A stretch of 64,000 nt of DNA, from NCBI GenBank assembly GCA_030549775.1, contig CM060177.1, forward strand, positions 68,747,638 through 68,811,637, written 5' to 3'. Of the stretch, positions 22,961-35,081 are shown piece by piece. Every line of letters starts with the position of its first letter. Positions within the stretch are counted from its first letter, which is position 1. The notes below the pieces were generated by a model. That model did not search any database. It was not told where the DNA came from and saw only the letters and a program-made list of their open reading frames with translations. This DNA is from Tamarix chinensis (taxonomy: Eukaryota; Streptophyta; Magnoliopsida; Caryophyllales; Tamaricaceae). A program made the position numbers and the translations under genes.

Positions 22961-24589
22961 TAGGTATCTTATTAAGAAATTTTAACCCTAAACATGCATG
23001 GCCAGCTTCTTTTACACTTATTTCCCCTAAAGGAACCTGTCTTACTCATAGGTTCATAAAGCTCCTAACTTAGCCCATTATTCTTCCCTCTTTACCAAAC
23101 TTACATTAGAGTCCATCTCCCCCATGTTTTGACCCAAGCCCACTAATTTTTCACTGCTTACTCATTCACTTCTTCACTCACACACTTTACTTCACTAAGA
23201 ACACACCCAACCACATACACCCCAAAAACCATATTAAACCCTAACCACCACACAAAATCCTTGATCGGTCCACTATATGACCTTATACTATCCCACATAA
23301 TATTTTTTATCCAACACATTCAAACACCCAAACAATACTTTCATCACCTTCTTCACACGTCAAATTAACTATTCACACAAAAAGTTTACTCCCCTGCAAA
23401 CTTTATATTCCCCACGCAACCCTTCGTACTATTTCATGCAAAACCCTACTATCCCACATAAAACCCTAGATTCCCATGCAAACCCTAGATTTCTTCATCC
23501 ATGGTCATATATCACTTAGATCAACCCCACATTATTTCACTCCATACCATCATATTACATAACCTAACATGCATGTCTTATGGGCCGTACCATATCATAA
23601 TCAAAACACACCTATACATACTTTACACATGCTATAAAATATCACAGAAACATACCTCAACTCCACGTCATACTGCATATAATAGTTATAAAAATACACA
23701 TAAAATACATCATATTTCATATCACATGGCATGAAAGGCATGTAAAACACATTACACACAAATAGCCTTAGTTACACCCTTACCTAAAACGCCACCAGTC
23801 TTGGAGCACGCTCTTACACCTCTTGAGGGCTTTGATGGGTCTCACCTATTTGAAGAAAAAACTAGAATTAGGTTCCCTCCTACCAAAGATAATATTATTT
23901 AATAACTTATTCTAAGACTAGGGTTTAAATAAAATACAAATATAGTAATAATAACTATAAGATAAAATACTAAAAATACTAGTAATAATATTAATATAAT
24001 TCAAAACGGAAGGTGAGATAAGGGCTTCAACCCTTCACCAAAATAATGCTAATAACATCATTAGGGCATTCTTAATAAAATAATAGTATGATATAATAAT
24101 CGAAATTACCAAATAATAATAATAATAATGAAATGACTTAAACCGAAAGTAATATAAGGTAGGGTTTTCGACCTTGCTTCAAAAAAGTGAAAGTACCATT
24201 AGTAAAAATAATAATATTATTAACACATATTACTTATAATGATATTAATAATAATGATGATAATACAAATAATAGTAGTAATAATAATATTAATACTAAA
24301 ATAGTAGTAATCGTACTATTTAAATAAAATAGGGCTTTGGCCCTCTAAATAAATAATAGTAATAGTAAGAATAATACTAATACTAATACTAATACTAATA
24401 ATAGTAACAATAATAATCAAACTCATAAAAATACTAATAAGATTCATAATTCAAAACTAATAACCTAAATAATTTATATATACTCTCGACCTTGATAAGA
24501 AATGATAACATTAATATTAAACCTAATAATAATAATAATAGTAATAAAATAAGGGTTAAAATTGAAAAAAAATAGAATAAGCCTAAATA

Positions 24590-25745
24590 AATAGAGGAGA
24601 AGGGCTGAGAAGGTTTAGGGTTTCACCTTGGTGCGACAGAGATAGGTGGCACCCGCGGTGGTGTACGACGGCAACGACGATGGCCAAAAAGAGGGAAAGA
24701 AAAGGAAAAAGTTGAGATTTGGTAAGAAGAGATGGAGAATGAGGGTGGTGGTTGAGTTTTTGGTGGTAGTTTAGACTGAGGGGAGTAAAGTGCGGGTGGT
24801 GGTGTAGTAAGTGGTAGTGGTGCACAACGGTAGTGTTGGCAGCCAAAATGAAAAGAAAAAGAAAATGAGAGGAGGAAAAGAAGGAAGGGAAAAAGAAAGG
24901 TAGGGGAAGGTAGAGGAGGGTTGGTAGCTATTTTTAGGTGGTGTATAAGATAGTTATAGTGGCAGATGTGGAGGCGGACGATGGTGCGAAGGGCGACAGG
25001 TGTAAAATTTTGGCTGGTTGAGTAAGGAACTTTACACAACTGTGGTGGCTCATACAAGAAGAATCAAGGAGAAAGGGTGGTTTAGTTAGTTAGAGGGCGG
25101 TGCAAGGAAGACTTAGGTAGGTAGAGCAGGCAGTGTAGTTGGCTGATGGTAGAGGAAAGGGTGTCTAAAATTGCAGTGGTGTGTAGGGTAGGTTCTTATG
25201 GTTTTGGGAAAAAGTTTCAACATCAATCAATAGGGGGGAATTTATAGAATTTGGAGGAGAAGGTAGGGTTCTGAGGGTCGGCTAGGGGGTAATGCAAGTA
25301 GGGTTTTAGTCGCCAACGACGATGGTTAGTTGGTGGAAGTCAATTTTGGGGCAAGGGTATGTGCAAGAAAAAGGGAGAAACTACATAATAAATGGAAGAA
25401 GTAGGTTGGGTGATGGATCAATAGGGAAAAATAGGAGGGAAATGGCCTGTCAAAAGGGCGTAACCGGTGGTGGAAAACCAAGGGAGTTATGGCAGTGTTG
25501 CAAGTCGTCGACAAGAGGAAGAGGAAGAGGAAAGAAGGAAGAAAGGTTAGGGGGCGGACTGGTGGTCCAGGAAAAAGAAAAGAAATAAAAGGGAAGATGG
25601 GCCATCAAAGGGAGAAGAAAAGAAAAGGGGAATGGGCTGCGGACTGCAGTCCCAATTGGAGAAGAAGAGGAAAAGAAAAGGAAAAATGAAGAAAAGAAAG
25701 AAAAAGGAAGAAAGAAAAAGAAAGAGGAAAAAGGAAAAAAAAATA
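24590..25745 (-). repeat. Strand-asymmetric purine block of the 21838 LTR
   Basis: Over 1.1 kb of mostly A and G on plus (runs such as GAAAAGAAAAGG), pyrimidines on the LTR sense strand. All six frames are unusually open here simply because stop codons are scarce in such composition, giving Pro/Ser/Leu-rich readings on minus and Lys/Arg/Glu/Gly-rich ones on plus. Blocks of the same kind occur in the other long LTRs at matching positions. Confidence 0.8.
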
Positions 25746-26049
25746 GGTAGGTTGGGGTTAACTATATTAATTCAATATTTTGGGTATTATAAATAAAATA
25801 TTTTAAATAAAATAATATTAAATTTCTTTTTTAGGCTACTTTAAGATTTTTAAAAGATTTTCCTAAATTCCTTTTTAATTAGAAAAATACCCAATTTTTC
25901 CTTATAAAAATATTTGTAAATTTCCTCTTAATTTACTCTAAATAATTTCTTCCTATTCCAAAAAAAAATAATTAATTAAATTACTTCCCTAATAAATACT
26001 TATTTAATTACACTTCTTAAAATAAATATTTTTAGGGCACTTCAGTGCA

Positions 26050-26400
26050 TAGATTTGGTTAGAAGGGTAAGCTAAGCTCGAGATACATTGGTCATTATAA
26101 GATTCTTGATAGGGTTAGTGAGGTTGCATACCACCTAGCACATCCACTAGAGTTAGCCCAAGTTTATAACGACTTCCACATTACTTAGTTGAGAAAGTAT
26201 GATGTAGATCCATCCCATGTGAGGAGACTATATGTGATCGAGTTCAATGATTCTTTTTCCTGTGAGGAGAGGCCTTTGCAGATTCTCAACACTAATATAC
26301 AAAAAAAATTTATGAGTTCAGTACCTTGCAAAGATTCTTTGTTGGTGTCATGGGGTAAAAGAAGAAATCTGGGAAACCAAGAAGGATATGTGTGAATTGC
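26050..26400 (+). pseudogene. T1 pol C-terminal tail (integrase end and chromodomain zone)
   Basis: Resumes T1 pol after the solo LTR: KLSSRYIGHYKILDRVGEVAYHLA-like codons (26070-26140), the HxxxLRKYDVDPSHV block (about 26179-26220; the open frame starts at 26189), then EERPLQILN and a GNQEGY/KKDMCELQLEIF-like end, matching the tail that carries a diverged chromodomain in Tekay/Del-type chromoviruses. The aromatic residues of a functional chromodomain cannot be confirmed. Confidence 0.75.
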
Positions 26401-26446
26401 AGCTTGAGATTTTTAGTAGATGTGTGTTAGGTTTCTGGTTCCTCTC

Positions 26447-26463
26447 TCTTTTAAGGGGGTAGT
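26447..26463 (+). other. T1 polypurine tract
   Basis: CTTTTAAGGGGGTAGT, the expected purine run between pol and 3' LTR. Equivalent tracts are at 53414-53432 and 30515-30532 on minus. No LTR start follows it. Confidence 0.6.
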
Positions 26464-26483
26464 ACCAGGTAGTTTAGTATTAA

Positions 26484-29400
26484 CTTTTAAAACTTGGTGC
26501 AACGCCTTGAACCACCTCTGAAGGACAGGACACCTAAGCCACTATTATAGTCCGGTGGAATGGACCCTACACTTCGGCCCAACTCACGTGATCTTCCACT
26601 TTAAATTATTAGTATCTTATTCAAGGATTTTAACCGACCATAAACTAGGCCCACATGAATAATTCCAGGACATAAGGATACAACATAAGGTATCAAATAG
26701 TTTCAAATCCATACTCAACCCTTCACATACTCAAATACATACCATATTCTAGTTTCACATTAACACACATTTCTATTGAGGCTATAAATTCGTACATACA
26801 TACATTTATAACACAGAACACATAATACACTTGACATAATTACGTAATCAATAACCATGCTCGTCACCTTCTACTTCAAGTAGACATACATTCAAATTCC
26901 GCCATAAGTTAAGGTAAGAAATGATTTACCTAAATCCGAAGCTAGCTAAGCAAATTGAGAAAGAGGGAGAGCTATCGAAAGCCCGATAATCCACGAGAAA
27001 GTTTTCCTAGATCGCCGATAGAAATTGGAACTAGGTTAGAAACTATCTTATCAATTAATAATTCAGATATTCTAATTAAATAAATGCAAACGGACACAAA
27101 CGATCTTTCTTTGAAAATGTGTCCAAAACATAGGACTCAAGAGCATAACTCTATTAAGATTTAAGATTAAATATAAATCAAATCGGATTAACACACATAT
27201 CACTTGGGACATTTCAAATTAATTTGGAGAGCCCGAGAAAGAATAATAGATTATAAGTTAATTTATCGAAAATGACTTATTCATTAGGTTTTACAACTAA
27301 ATAGGTAAACCAACCATTTGCATAGAACCAAATCCAAACCGATTAGATTAAAACATAATTCAAATATTTAAAACCCAAAGACAAAAATTGATTAGATAAA
27401 AGAAACATAGCATAATCAATTTTATAAAACCATCTCCAACAAATCAGGGTTTTTAATACCCGGACTACGAACCTACTAATTAAATTTTATTATCTCAAAT
27501 TGATAGTTTAAGAGTACTGTTAAACAAATTTTAAATAAATCTAGATAATCAGCTTCAACAAAATAATCTTCCGATTAGCCAATTCAAGATGATCCGTTTT
27601 CAAAATAAGGATTTTAAAGCCCACGACACAAACTCAAGTACTTCAAATCAATTAATTCTAATTAAAGGTATTAGAATGCAATTAGGATAATTTCAACTGT
27701 TTCTCTAAATTTAATTTTAGAAAAACAATTATACAAATTATCAATTTCATAATTTCACTTGAAATCTAGGGTTTTAGGCCCGAAAATGCAATTCAGTTAA
27801 ATTTTATTAATTTATTTAAATTGAATGTTTAGAAATGAAATGAGACATATTTTATAACATATCATATAATCAATTGCCCAAAACCAATAAAAGAAATATC
27901 CAATTTAGCACAATTATGGTTTTTTTACTCCAAAATACAAATCCGATCAATTCTTGCTAAAATATATAAATTGATGGTTTGGAAATGTAATTAAATGTAT
28001 TCTAATATAAATTATATAGTCGATTGAATAAAACAACCTGATTACACAATCCAATTTAGTGCCATAAGAGTTTTGACCTAAAAATCCAATTCCGATCAAT
28101 TACGCACAATTTTCCCAAAACAACACTTCCGATATGAATTTATATATATTTCAAACGATATTATAAAATCAATTGAGCGAAACAACTCAATTACACGACC
28201 CAATTTCATTACACATGAATTTTGACCTAGGAATCAAATTTTGATTAATTCTGCATAAATTTCTCAAATTGACGGTTTCGACATGAAATTAGATACATTT
28301 CAAAACGTATTGTGTAATCAATTTATCCAAAATTGACAAATTGAGTGAAACCGAAAAATTCAGGCATAACCCGGCCAAAAATCCAATTTTGACAAATCAT
28401 TCAAATACACTATAATCAATAACTCTAAATCATTCATACAACATATATATACATAATCAAACAATCAATTTAGCTTTTCATAAGCTAATTCATACTCAAT
28501 TAAAAAAATCCATGTTAGGGTTTTTAGAAATTTATACCAAACCCTAGAGTCAGCCACCTCACCGCCGCCTCGTTAGACGAGCCGTCTGCCGCCGCCTTCT
28601 ATCACTGACTGTCCAAACACCCCCAGAACCGACCCTTGCACCACCCTCCACCTAACCAAGCCCTCCTCAGCCCTCGATTTGCCTTGCACGAGCCACCCCT
28701 GGCCGTGCAAAATCGCCACCCCGAGCAGCCCCTTCTAGCCCATCGCCGCCTTGCGCCACCTTCTGCCGCCTCCTCCGCCGCTACCATCCACCCTGCCACC
28801 TCCCAAAATAACCAGCAGGTCCTTCGTCGAAGGCCAGGGGTTGCTCGCCGATGGTCGGGAGACGTTGGCGGTGACCAGGTGGATGCGGCGTGACCTGTGC
28901 TACAGCTCGCTACTCCTACTGCTGCTATAGGTTGCTGCTACTACTGTGGCTGCTTCGGCTATTGCTGCGGCGTCTCCGGTGGCGGTCGACTGGCGGGACG
29001 GCTAGAGTAGGGAGGAGCTGGGGAGAAGGAGGCAAGCTAGGGTTTGGGTTGCAGTTGGCTCGGGACAGGAGTAGGGGGTCGGGAAAGGAAAGAGTCGGGA
29101 AGGGAGAGAAGAGAGAAAAGGAAAAGAAGAGGGGGGTAAAGGCGCACAGGCTATTTTTTTTTCAAATACAAGTATAAAATACAATACTAAATATTTAAAA
29201 TTATTATTGGAAGATTTTATCTAAAATCATTTCGTAAGAATCCGAAAACTTGAGATCGATAAAAATGCTATATAAAGAATTTCGGAAATATTTTCGGAAG
29301 AATTTATCAGCGAACAAAAATATCTATATTATTTATGGAAAAACATTATAAGACCCCGAAATAATATTTAAAAAATATAAGAAAATATAAAAATCCAATT

Positions 29401-29803
29401 CTAATAAACCGAGACTAATTTTAATAATTTTTGATATCCGTTTTTCGCAAACTAAAAAGCGTAATATGAAAGAAAATTAATTTCAGAAAGAAATTCATAA
29501 ATAAACTCCAAAAATCTTTTTAATTTAAAACTTCCCAAAAATATTAACAATTTCTGGAAAAAATAAATTTAAAGTCGGAAATATTTTCGATAGATAAAAT
29601 CATTAAAATAAATTTAACTATTTAAACCGAAATTCTATAATTTAAATAATATATTTCGTTAACGAAATATAACTCCAAAAAAAATTCGTAGTCCCATGAC
29701 AAAGTTATAATCGAAAACGAATCTAAAATATTAAAAAATCAAAATACGAGAAAGGACAGGAAGTCGGGAATACATATTTTTAACAAAAAATTGAAGGAGA
29801 ATG
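26484..29803 (-). repeat. LTR copy A, truncated at both ends
   Basis: Collinear with 31864-34863 over about 3.3 kb with clearly high similarity, including AT-rich motifs, a GC-rich block and the closing zone near 29740-29803. Relative to copy B it lacks roughly 1.05 kb at its left and 0.22 kb at its right. The left break with T1 at about 26484 falls inside a CCAC/GTGG unit region. CpG is noticeably more frequent here than elsewhere. It may be the 3' LTR of the element whose 5' LTR is copy B, with later deletions, or an independent fragment. Confidence 0.75.
28555..29150 (-). repeat. GC-rich block of LTR copy A
   Basis: Rich in CCGCCG/GCCACC-type sequence, far above the surrounding GC level. 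The matching block in copy B (about 33900-34210) lacks about 0.3 kb of it (roughly 28565-28840) and a further short CTGCTG-type stretch. Open frames on both strands here (28602-28893) are overlapping low-complexity readings; I see no domain. Confidence 0.7.
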
Positions 29804-30809
29804 GATGTTTAGCATATCAAATACAATGGAATTCAAATAAGGAGGAATTATAGACTTAAAGTCAAAACAAGTTACAAAAATACTATTCCTTAAAATAAAG
29901 TCTTACAAAAGAATAACAAAAAGTATAACGTGAAGTTCAAATAGAATAAAGGAACAAAAACATCACACATGAAAACAAAGTTAGCACTTGGCTCAATGAC
30001 TCATAAAAGATCCTCATAAACACCAACCACATACTTCTAGATCAAAGGAGATTCTTAACCCAAAACACTTCACTAACAAACTCTCTAATCTACACTCTAA
30101 CCATGATAATCTAAACACTTAAATTTGAAAATGCTACTACTATTGCAACATGTGATTAAATGCTAATTGAAAGAAACCAAAATATAAACACATAATGAAA
30201 GTCTTATGAAATCATTAAAATCACGAGGGTAAATTAGGAACCCTACACACTGTTTATAAAAACGAACACCTCTATCTAAACCTCAACATTATCATTATTA
30301 CAATTCTAGATTTCTCCTAAGTGGAAAAGACACATCTATTTAAACATTACAGTCAGGGTTACAAACCTAAATTTCTTATAACTCCAAAATTTAAAACAAC
30401 TCAATAAAAAAATATATTACAATTTATATCATATCATGTTACATCCGGAAAGTTACGCATTAAGGTTATCAATCCACTGAACTTGGAAGACTAGGATTAA
30501 ACTAGTGGGGTTACTACCCCCTTAAGGGAGAACTAATTAGAAAACCATAATAATCATAACACATAAAATTCAGTGTTAACACAAGTCAAGCATGTAAAAT
30601 AACAAGTAACCATATTCAAAGACATAATTACAACATCAAAACACAAGGCCACTTACACTACCCAATTATACTATCCTCATAAGCTAATCTGATTTTAAAA
30701 TTCACTTGAAAGAAGGTAAATACATTTTCAGTTAAAGCATTTGGGATCGTGAGAACCGAATCTCTAACTGAAACCCGATTCTCAACAACCAAAAGCTCTG
30801 ATACAAACT
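29804..30809 (-). other. Short non-coding interior between LTR copies A and B
   Basis: Immediately left of copy B is a PBS on minus (30795-30806, TTGTATCAGAGC), then about 260 bases of leader-like DNA, then a tract whose complement reads CTCCCTTAAGGGGGTAGT (30515-30532), like the T1 PPT. 29804-30500 has no recognisable coding on either strand. This looks like the interior of a non-autonomous or deleted element rather than gag-pol. Confidence 0.5.
30795..30808 (-). other. Primer-binding site next to LTR copy B
   Basis: On minus, TTGTATCAGAGC follows the LTR end by three bases; it differs from the initiator Met tRNA PBS TGGTATCAGAGC at one position. It sets the orientation of all LTRs with the same landmark order. 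Confidence 0.85.
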
Positions 30810-33800
30810 TGTAACACCCCCAAAATTCAGTCCTGAAAAAAAAAATTTGAAAGAATAATGCGGAAGCTAAAATAGAATTTGGGGAATGTTACTCCCACAT
30901 CTAATACAAGATAAATGTCCACCATCTATCTCATGCTAGATGCAAGGCTAAACCTGCCACACAAAATTTCAAAAATCTATGCCATGAGGATAAACTCCTA
31001 GAAGGAGATATCCATAGGCAGATGACAAGTGAATAATTTCACTAAACCAAATCATTGCTGAATGAATCAGCGGAACTTGTGAAATAAATCTGAATTTTAA
31101 AAGCTTATCAGAGTATGAGGAATTAAAAGTCAATTACAACACCCTTCAAATTTTAAATACAACGCTTGAAACTTCCAAAAATAAATACAGTCAATAAGAC
31201 AAATCCCGATGGATCAAATTCCGGATTGCCTACTCTCTCAAGCCAAGCCTTCCACCCAAATACAATATCCGATCTCAAACTTGCACAAGAGGTCTGCTCT
31301 CCACCATCAATGGATCATTACAGGACCCATTCAACCAAGTAACACCAATCCAACAATCCAACAATAATCATTATTACATCCGATTTTATTTATTTACGAT
31401 GAATTCAGGGACTCAACTATTCTTAAACTAGTGAAACAGTATGAAGCACCTCTTGGGGACAACACATCCGAGCCACTATTATCGTTTGGTGGGACAGACC
31501 CTACACCTCTCAGGGAAAAACACTCCTAAGCCACAATTATTAACCAATGGAACAGTTTGAATCACCTCTCAAAGACAACGCACGCACCTAAGCCACTATT
31601 ATCGTTCGATGGAACGGACCTTACATTGTTCTAACTGACATAATCTTCCACTTTAAATAATTAGTTACTTCTTCATTACTTAACTCATATCATATTCCTA
31701 TTCACGTTGAGTATAGGGCCCCACTATCCTTAATCTGGTGGAACGGACTGAAGCACCTCTTAGGGACAGGACACCTGAGCCACTATAATCATCCGATGGA
31801 ATGGATCCTACACCTCTAAGGGAAAAACACTCTTGAGCCACTATTCTTAACCGGTGGAACGGCTTGAATCATCTCTGAAGGATAGGACACCTAAGCCACT
31901 ATTATAGTCCGGTGGAACGAATCCTACACTTCGGCCCAACTCACGTAATCTTCCACTTTGAATTATTAGTATTTTATTCAAGGATTTTAACCGACCATAA
32001 ATTAGGCCCACATGAATAATTCCATGACATAAGGATACAACATAAGGTATCAAATAGTTTCAAATCCATACTCAACCCTTCACATACTCAAATACATACC
32101 ATATTCTAGTTTCACATTAACACACATTTCTATTGAGGCTATAAATTCGTACATACATACATTTATAACACAGAACAGATAATACACTTGACATAATTAA
32201 GTAATCAATAACCATGCTCGTCCCCTTCTACTTCAAGTAGACATACATTCAAATTCCTCCATAAGTAAAGGTAAGAAATGACTTACCTAAATTTAAAGCT
32301 AGCTAAGAAAATTGAGAAAAAGGGAAAGCTATCAAAAGCACGACAATCCACGGGAAATTTTTCCTAGATCGCCGATAGAAATCGGAACTAGGTTAGAAAC
32401 TATCTTATCAACTAATAATTCACATATTCTAATTAAATAAACGCAAACAGACACAAACGATATTTCATGGAAAATGTGACCAGAACTTAGGACTCAAGAG
32501 CATAGCTCTATTAAGATTTAAGATTAAATATAAATCAAATCGGATTAACATATATATCACCTGGGACATTTCAAATTAATTTGGAAAGCACGAGAAAGAA
32601 TAATCGATTATAAGTTAATTTATCAAAAATGACTTATTTATTAGGGTTTACAACTAAATAGGTAAACCAATCATTTGCATAGAACCAAATCCATACCGAT
32701 TACATTAAAACATAATTGAAATATTTTAAAACTCAAAGACAGAAATCAATTAGATAAAAGACACATAATACAATCAGTTTTATAAAACCATCTCCCACAA
32801 ATCAAGGTTTTTAATACCTGGACTACGAACCGAATAATTAACTTTTATTATCTCAAATTGATAGCTTAAGAGTACTGTTAAATTTTTTTAGATAAATCTA
32901 GATAATCAACTTCAGCTAAATAATCTTCCGATTAACCAATTCAAGATGATATGTTTTCAAAATTAGGGTTTTAAAGCCCACGACACAAAGTCAGGTACTT
33001 CAAATCAATTAATTCTAATTAAAGGTGTTATAATGCAATGAGGATCATTATAAATATTTCTATAAATTTAATTTTTTTAAAACGATTATACAAATGATCA
33101 ATTTCATAATTTCACTTGAAATCTAAGGTTTTAGGCCTGAAAATGTAATTCGGTTAAATTTTATTAATTTATTTAAATTGAATATTTAGAAATGAAATTA
33201 AACATATTTTATAACATATCATATAATCAATTGCCCAAAACCAATAAAAGAAATATCCAATTTTACACAATTAGGGTTTTTTGAGCCCGACATACGTATC
33301 TGATCAATTCTTGCTAAAATATATAAATTAATGGTTCGAAAATGTAATTAAATGTATTCTAATATAAATTATATAGTTGATTGAATAAAATGATCCGATT
33401 ACACAATCCAATTTAGTTTCGCAAGAGTTTTGACCTAAAAAACCAATTCCGATCAATTACGCACAATTTTCACAAATCAACACTTCTGATATGAAATTAT
33501 ATATATATTTCAAACGATATTATAAAATCAATTGAGAAAAATGACTCAATTACATGACCGAATTTCATTACACACGAATTTTGACCTAAGAATCAAATTC
33601 TGATTAATTCTGCGTAAATTTCTCAAATTAACGGTTCCAACAAGAAATTAGATACATTTTAAAAAGTATTGTATAATCAATTTATCCAAAATCGTCAAAT
33701 CGGGCGAAACCAAAAAATTCGGGCATAACCCGGCCAAAAATCCAATTTTCACAAATCATTCAAATGCACTATAATCAATCACTCTAAATCAATCATACAA

Positions 33801-35081
33801 CATATATATACATAATCAAACAATCAATTTAGTTTTTTATAAGCTAATTCATACTCAATTACTCAGATCCATGTTAGGGTTTTCAGAAATTTACACCAAT
33901 TGAAAATCAACAAATCGGAGCAAAGGAAGGCCGGAGAACCTTTGTCGGAGGCTAGGGGTTGCTCGGTGGTGATCAGGCGGTGGCGGCGTGACCTGCGCTA
34001 CTCCTCGCTACTCCTGTTGCTGCTGCTACGGCGTCTCTGGTGGCGGTCGACTGGTGGGGCAGCTGGAGTAGGGAGGAGTTGGGGGAAGGAGGTAGGCTGG
34101 GGTTTGGGTTGTGGTTCACTCGGGACGAGAGTAGGGGGTCCGGAAGGGAAAGAGTAGAGTAGGGAGAGAAGATAGAAAAGGAAAAGAAGAGTGAGGTTGG
34201 GGAGCACCGGCTGGGTTTTGTTTTTTTCAAATACAAGTATAAAATAAAATGCTAAATATTTAAAATTTTTATTAGAAGATTTTATCTAAAATTTATTCAA
34301 CGAAAATCATTTCGTAAGAATCTGAAAGCTTGAGGTCAATAAAAAATCTATATACAGAATTTCGGAAATATTTTCGGAAGAATTTATGAATGAACGCAAA
34401 TATTTGTATTATTTATGGAAAAACATTATAAGACCCCAAAATAATATTTAAAAACATATAAGAAAGTATTTAAATCCAATTCTAATAAATCGAAACTAAT
34501 TTTAATAATTTCCGAAATCAGTTTTTTGCAAACTAAAAAGCGTAAAACGAAAGATATTTAATTATAGAAAGAAATTCATAAATAAGCTCCAAAAATCTTT
34601 TTAATTTAAAACTTCCCAAAAATATTAACAATTTCCGGAAACGAATAAATTTAAATTCGGAAATATTTTCTACGCATAAAATCATTAACAAAAATTTAAC
34701 TATTTAAACCGAAATTCTATAATTTAAATAATATATTTCGCTAACAAAATATAACGTCAAAATAAAGTCGTAATCACATGACAAAGTTATAATCGAAAAC
34801 GAATCTAAAATATTAAAAAATCAAAATACGAGAAAGAACGGGAATACATATTTTTAACTAAAAATTGAAATCATATAAAGATAATAAAATCATGGTCGTG
34901 AATGAATTTATCTAGCATGGTCCGCAACAACAGCGATTAATTAAATTCAAATATGAAGTCAAAATCGTCAATAAATCCATAAAACGAAACGAAATTAAAA
35001 TAAATAAATGTTTGCATCAAATTACGTTAATAAAATCATTCAGCTTAATAAAATTTGATTTCAAAATTATGGGTTATTACA
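30810..35081 (-). repeat. LTR copy B, complete, 4272 bp
   Basis: Plus-strand ends TGTAACACCCCC and GGGTTATTACA. With the PBS on its left this is a 5' LTR on minus. Contains the double CCAC/GTGG module (31430-31975), a long AT-rich CpG-containing zone (32280-33890), a GC/purine block (33900-34210) and a second AT-rich zone. The right flank TTACC has no partner at the left because the neighbouring bases are PBS. It adjoins an LTR of another copy (35082), probably its insertion target. Confidence 0.85.
31430..31975 (-). promoter_or_regulatory. Double LTR module in copy B
   Basis: Module next to the left LTR end: units near 31418, 31475, 31530 and 31593 then box CTTCCACTTTAAATAATTAG (31631-31650). 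Second module: units near 31718, 31779, 31838 and 31894 then box CTTCCACTTTGAATTATTAG (31951-31970), preceded by GGGCCCCACTAT. Most units pair CCACTATTAT with GGTGGAACGG and are separated by ACACCTCTNAGGGA. The best preserved version in the window. Confidence 0.65.

Larger units (their letters stand above)
21838..26044 (-). mobile_element. Solo LTR, 4207 bp, with 5-bp target duplication
   Basis: Starts TGTAACACAT and ends GGGCACTTCA; GTGCA is repeated on both flanks (21833-21837 and 26045-26049). T1 integrase codons read across the two flanks, so this is a clean insertion followed by LTR-LTR recombination (solo LTR). Inside: double CCAC/GTGG module (22560-22960), an AT/ATA zone (23930-24560), a purine-rich block on plus (24590-25745), then an AT-rich end. 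Orientation minus by comparison with copy B, which has a PBS. Open frames such as 24623-25057 (minus) are low-complexity readings of the purine block. Confidence 0.9.
12635..26470 (+). mobile_element. T1: Tekay/Del-like Ty3/Gypsy element, split by two nested LTRs
   Basis: Parts in order: 5' LTR 12635-14391, PBS about 14395-14406, gag remnant, protease, RT, RNase H, integrase, chromodomain-zone tail and PPT (26449-26463). Its pol is interrupted at the end of RT by an LTR (16636-~20193) and near the end of integrase by a solo LTR (21838-26044). It lies inside Athila-type pol on the opposite strand. No 3' LTR is seen after the PPT: the sequence passes into LTR copy A in mid-LTR at about 26484, so the 3' end has been lost by rearrangement. 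All coding is broken. Confidence 0.8.

Noticed and set aside
24623..25057. 144-codon minus open frame as a gene
   Set aside because: Same composition effect inside the purine block of a solo LTR; no domain.
28602..29184. Several open frames in the GC-rich block as a host gene
   Set aside because: Overlap on both strands, biased composition, no recognisable domain; a captured fragment remains possible and is listed as a finding.
30810..35081. Copy B as a solo LTR
   Set aside because: It is bordered by a good PBS and has no matching 5-bp flanks, so it is better read as a 5' LTR on minus.
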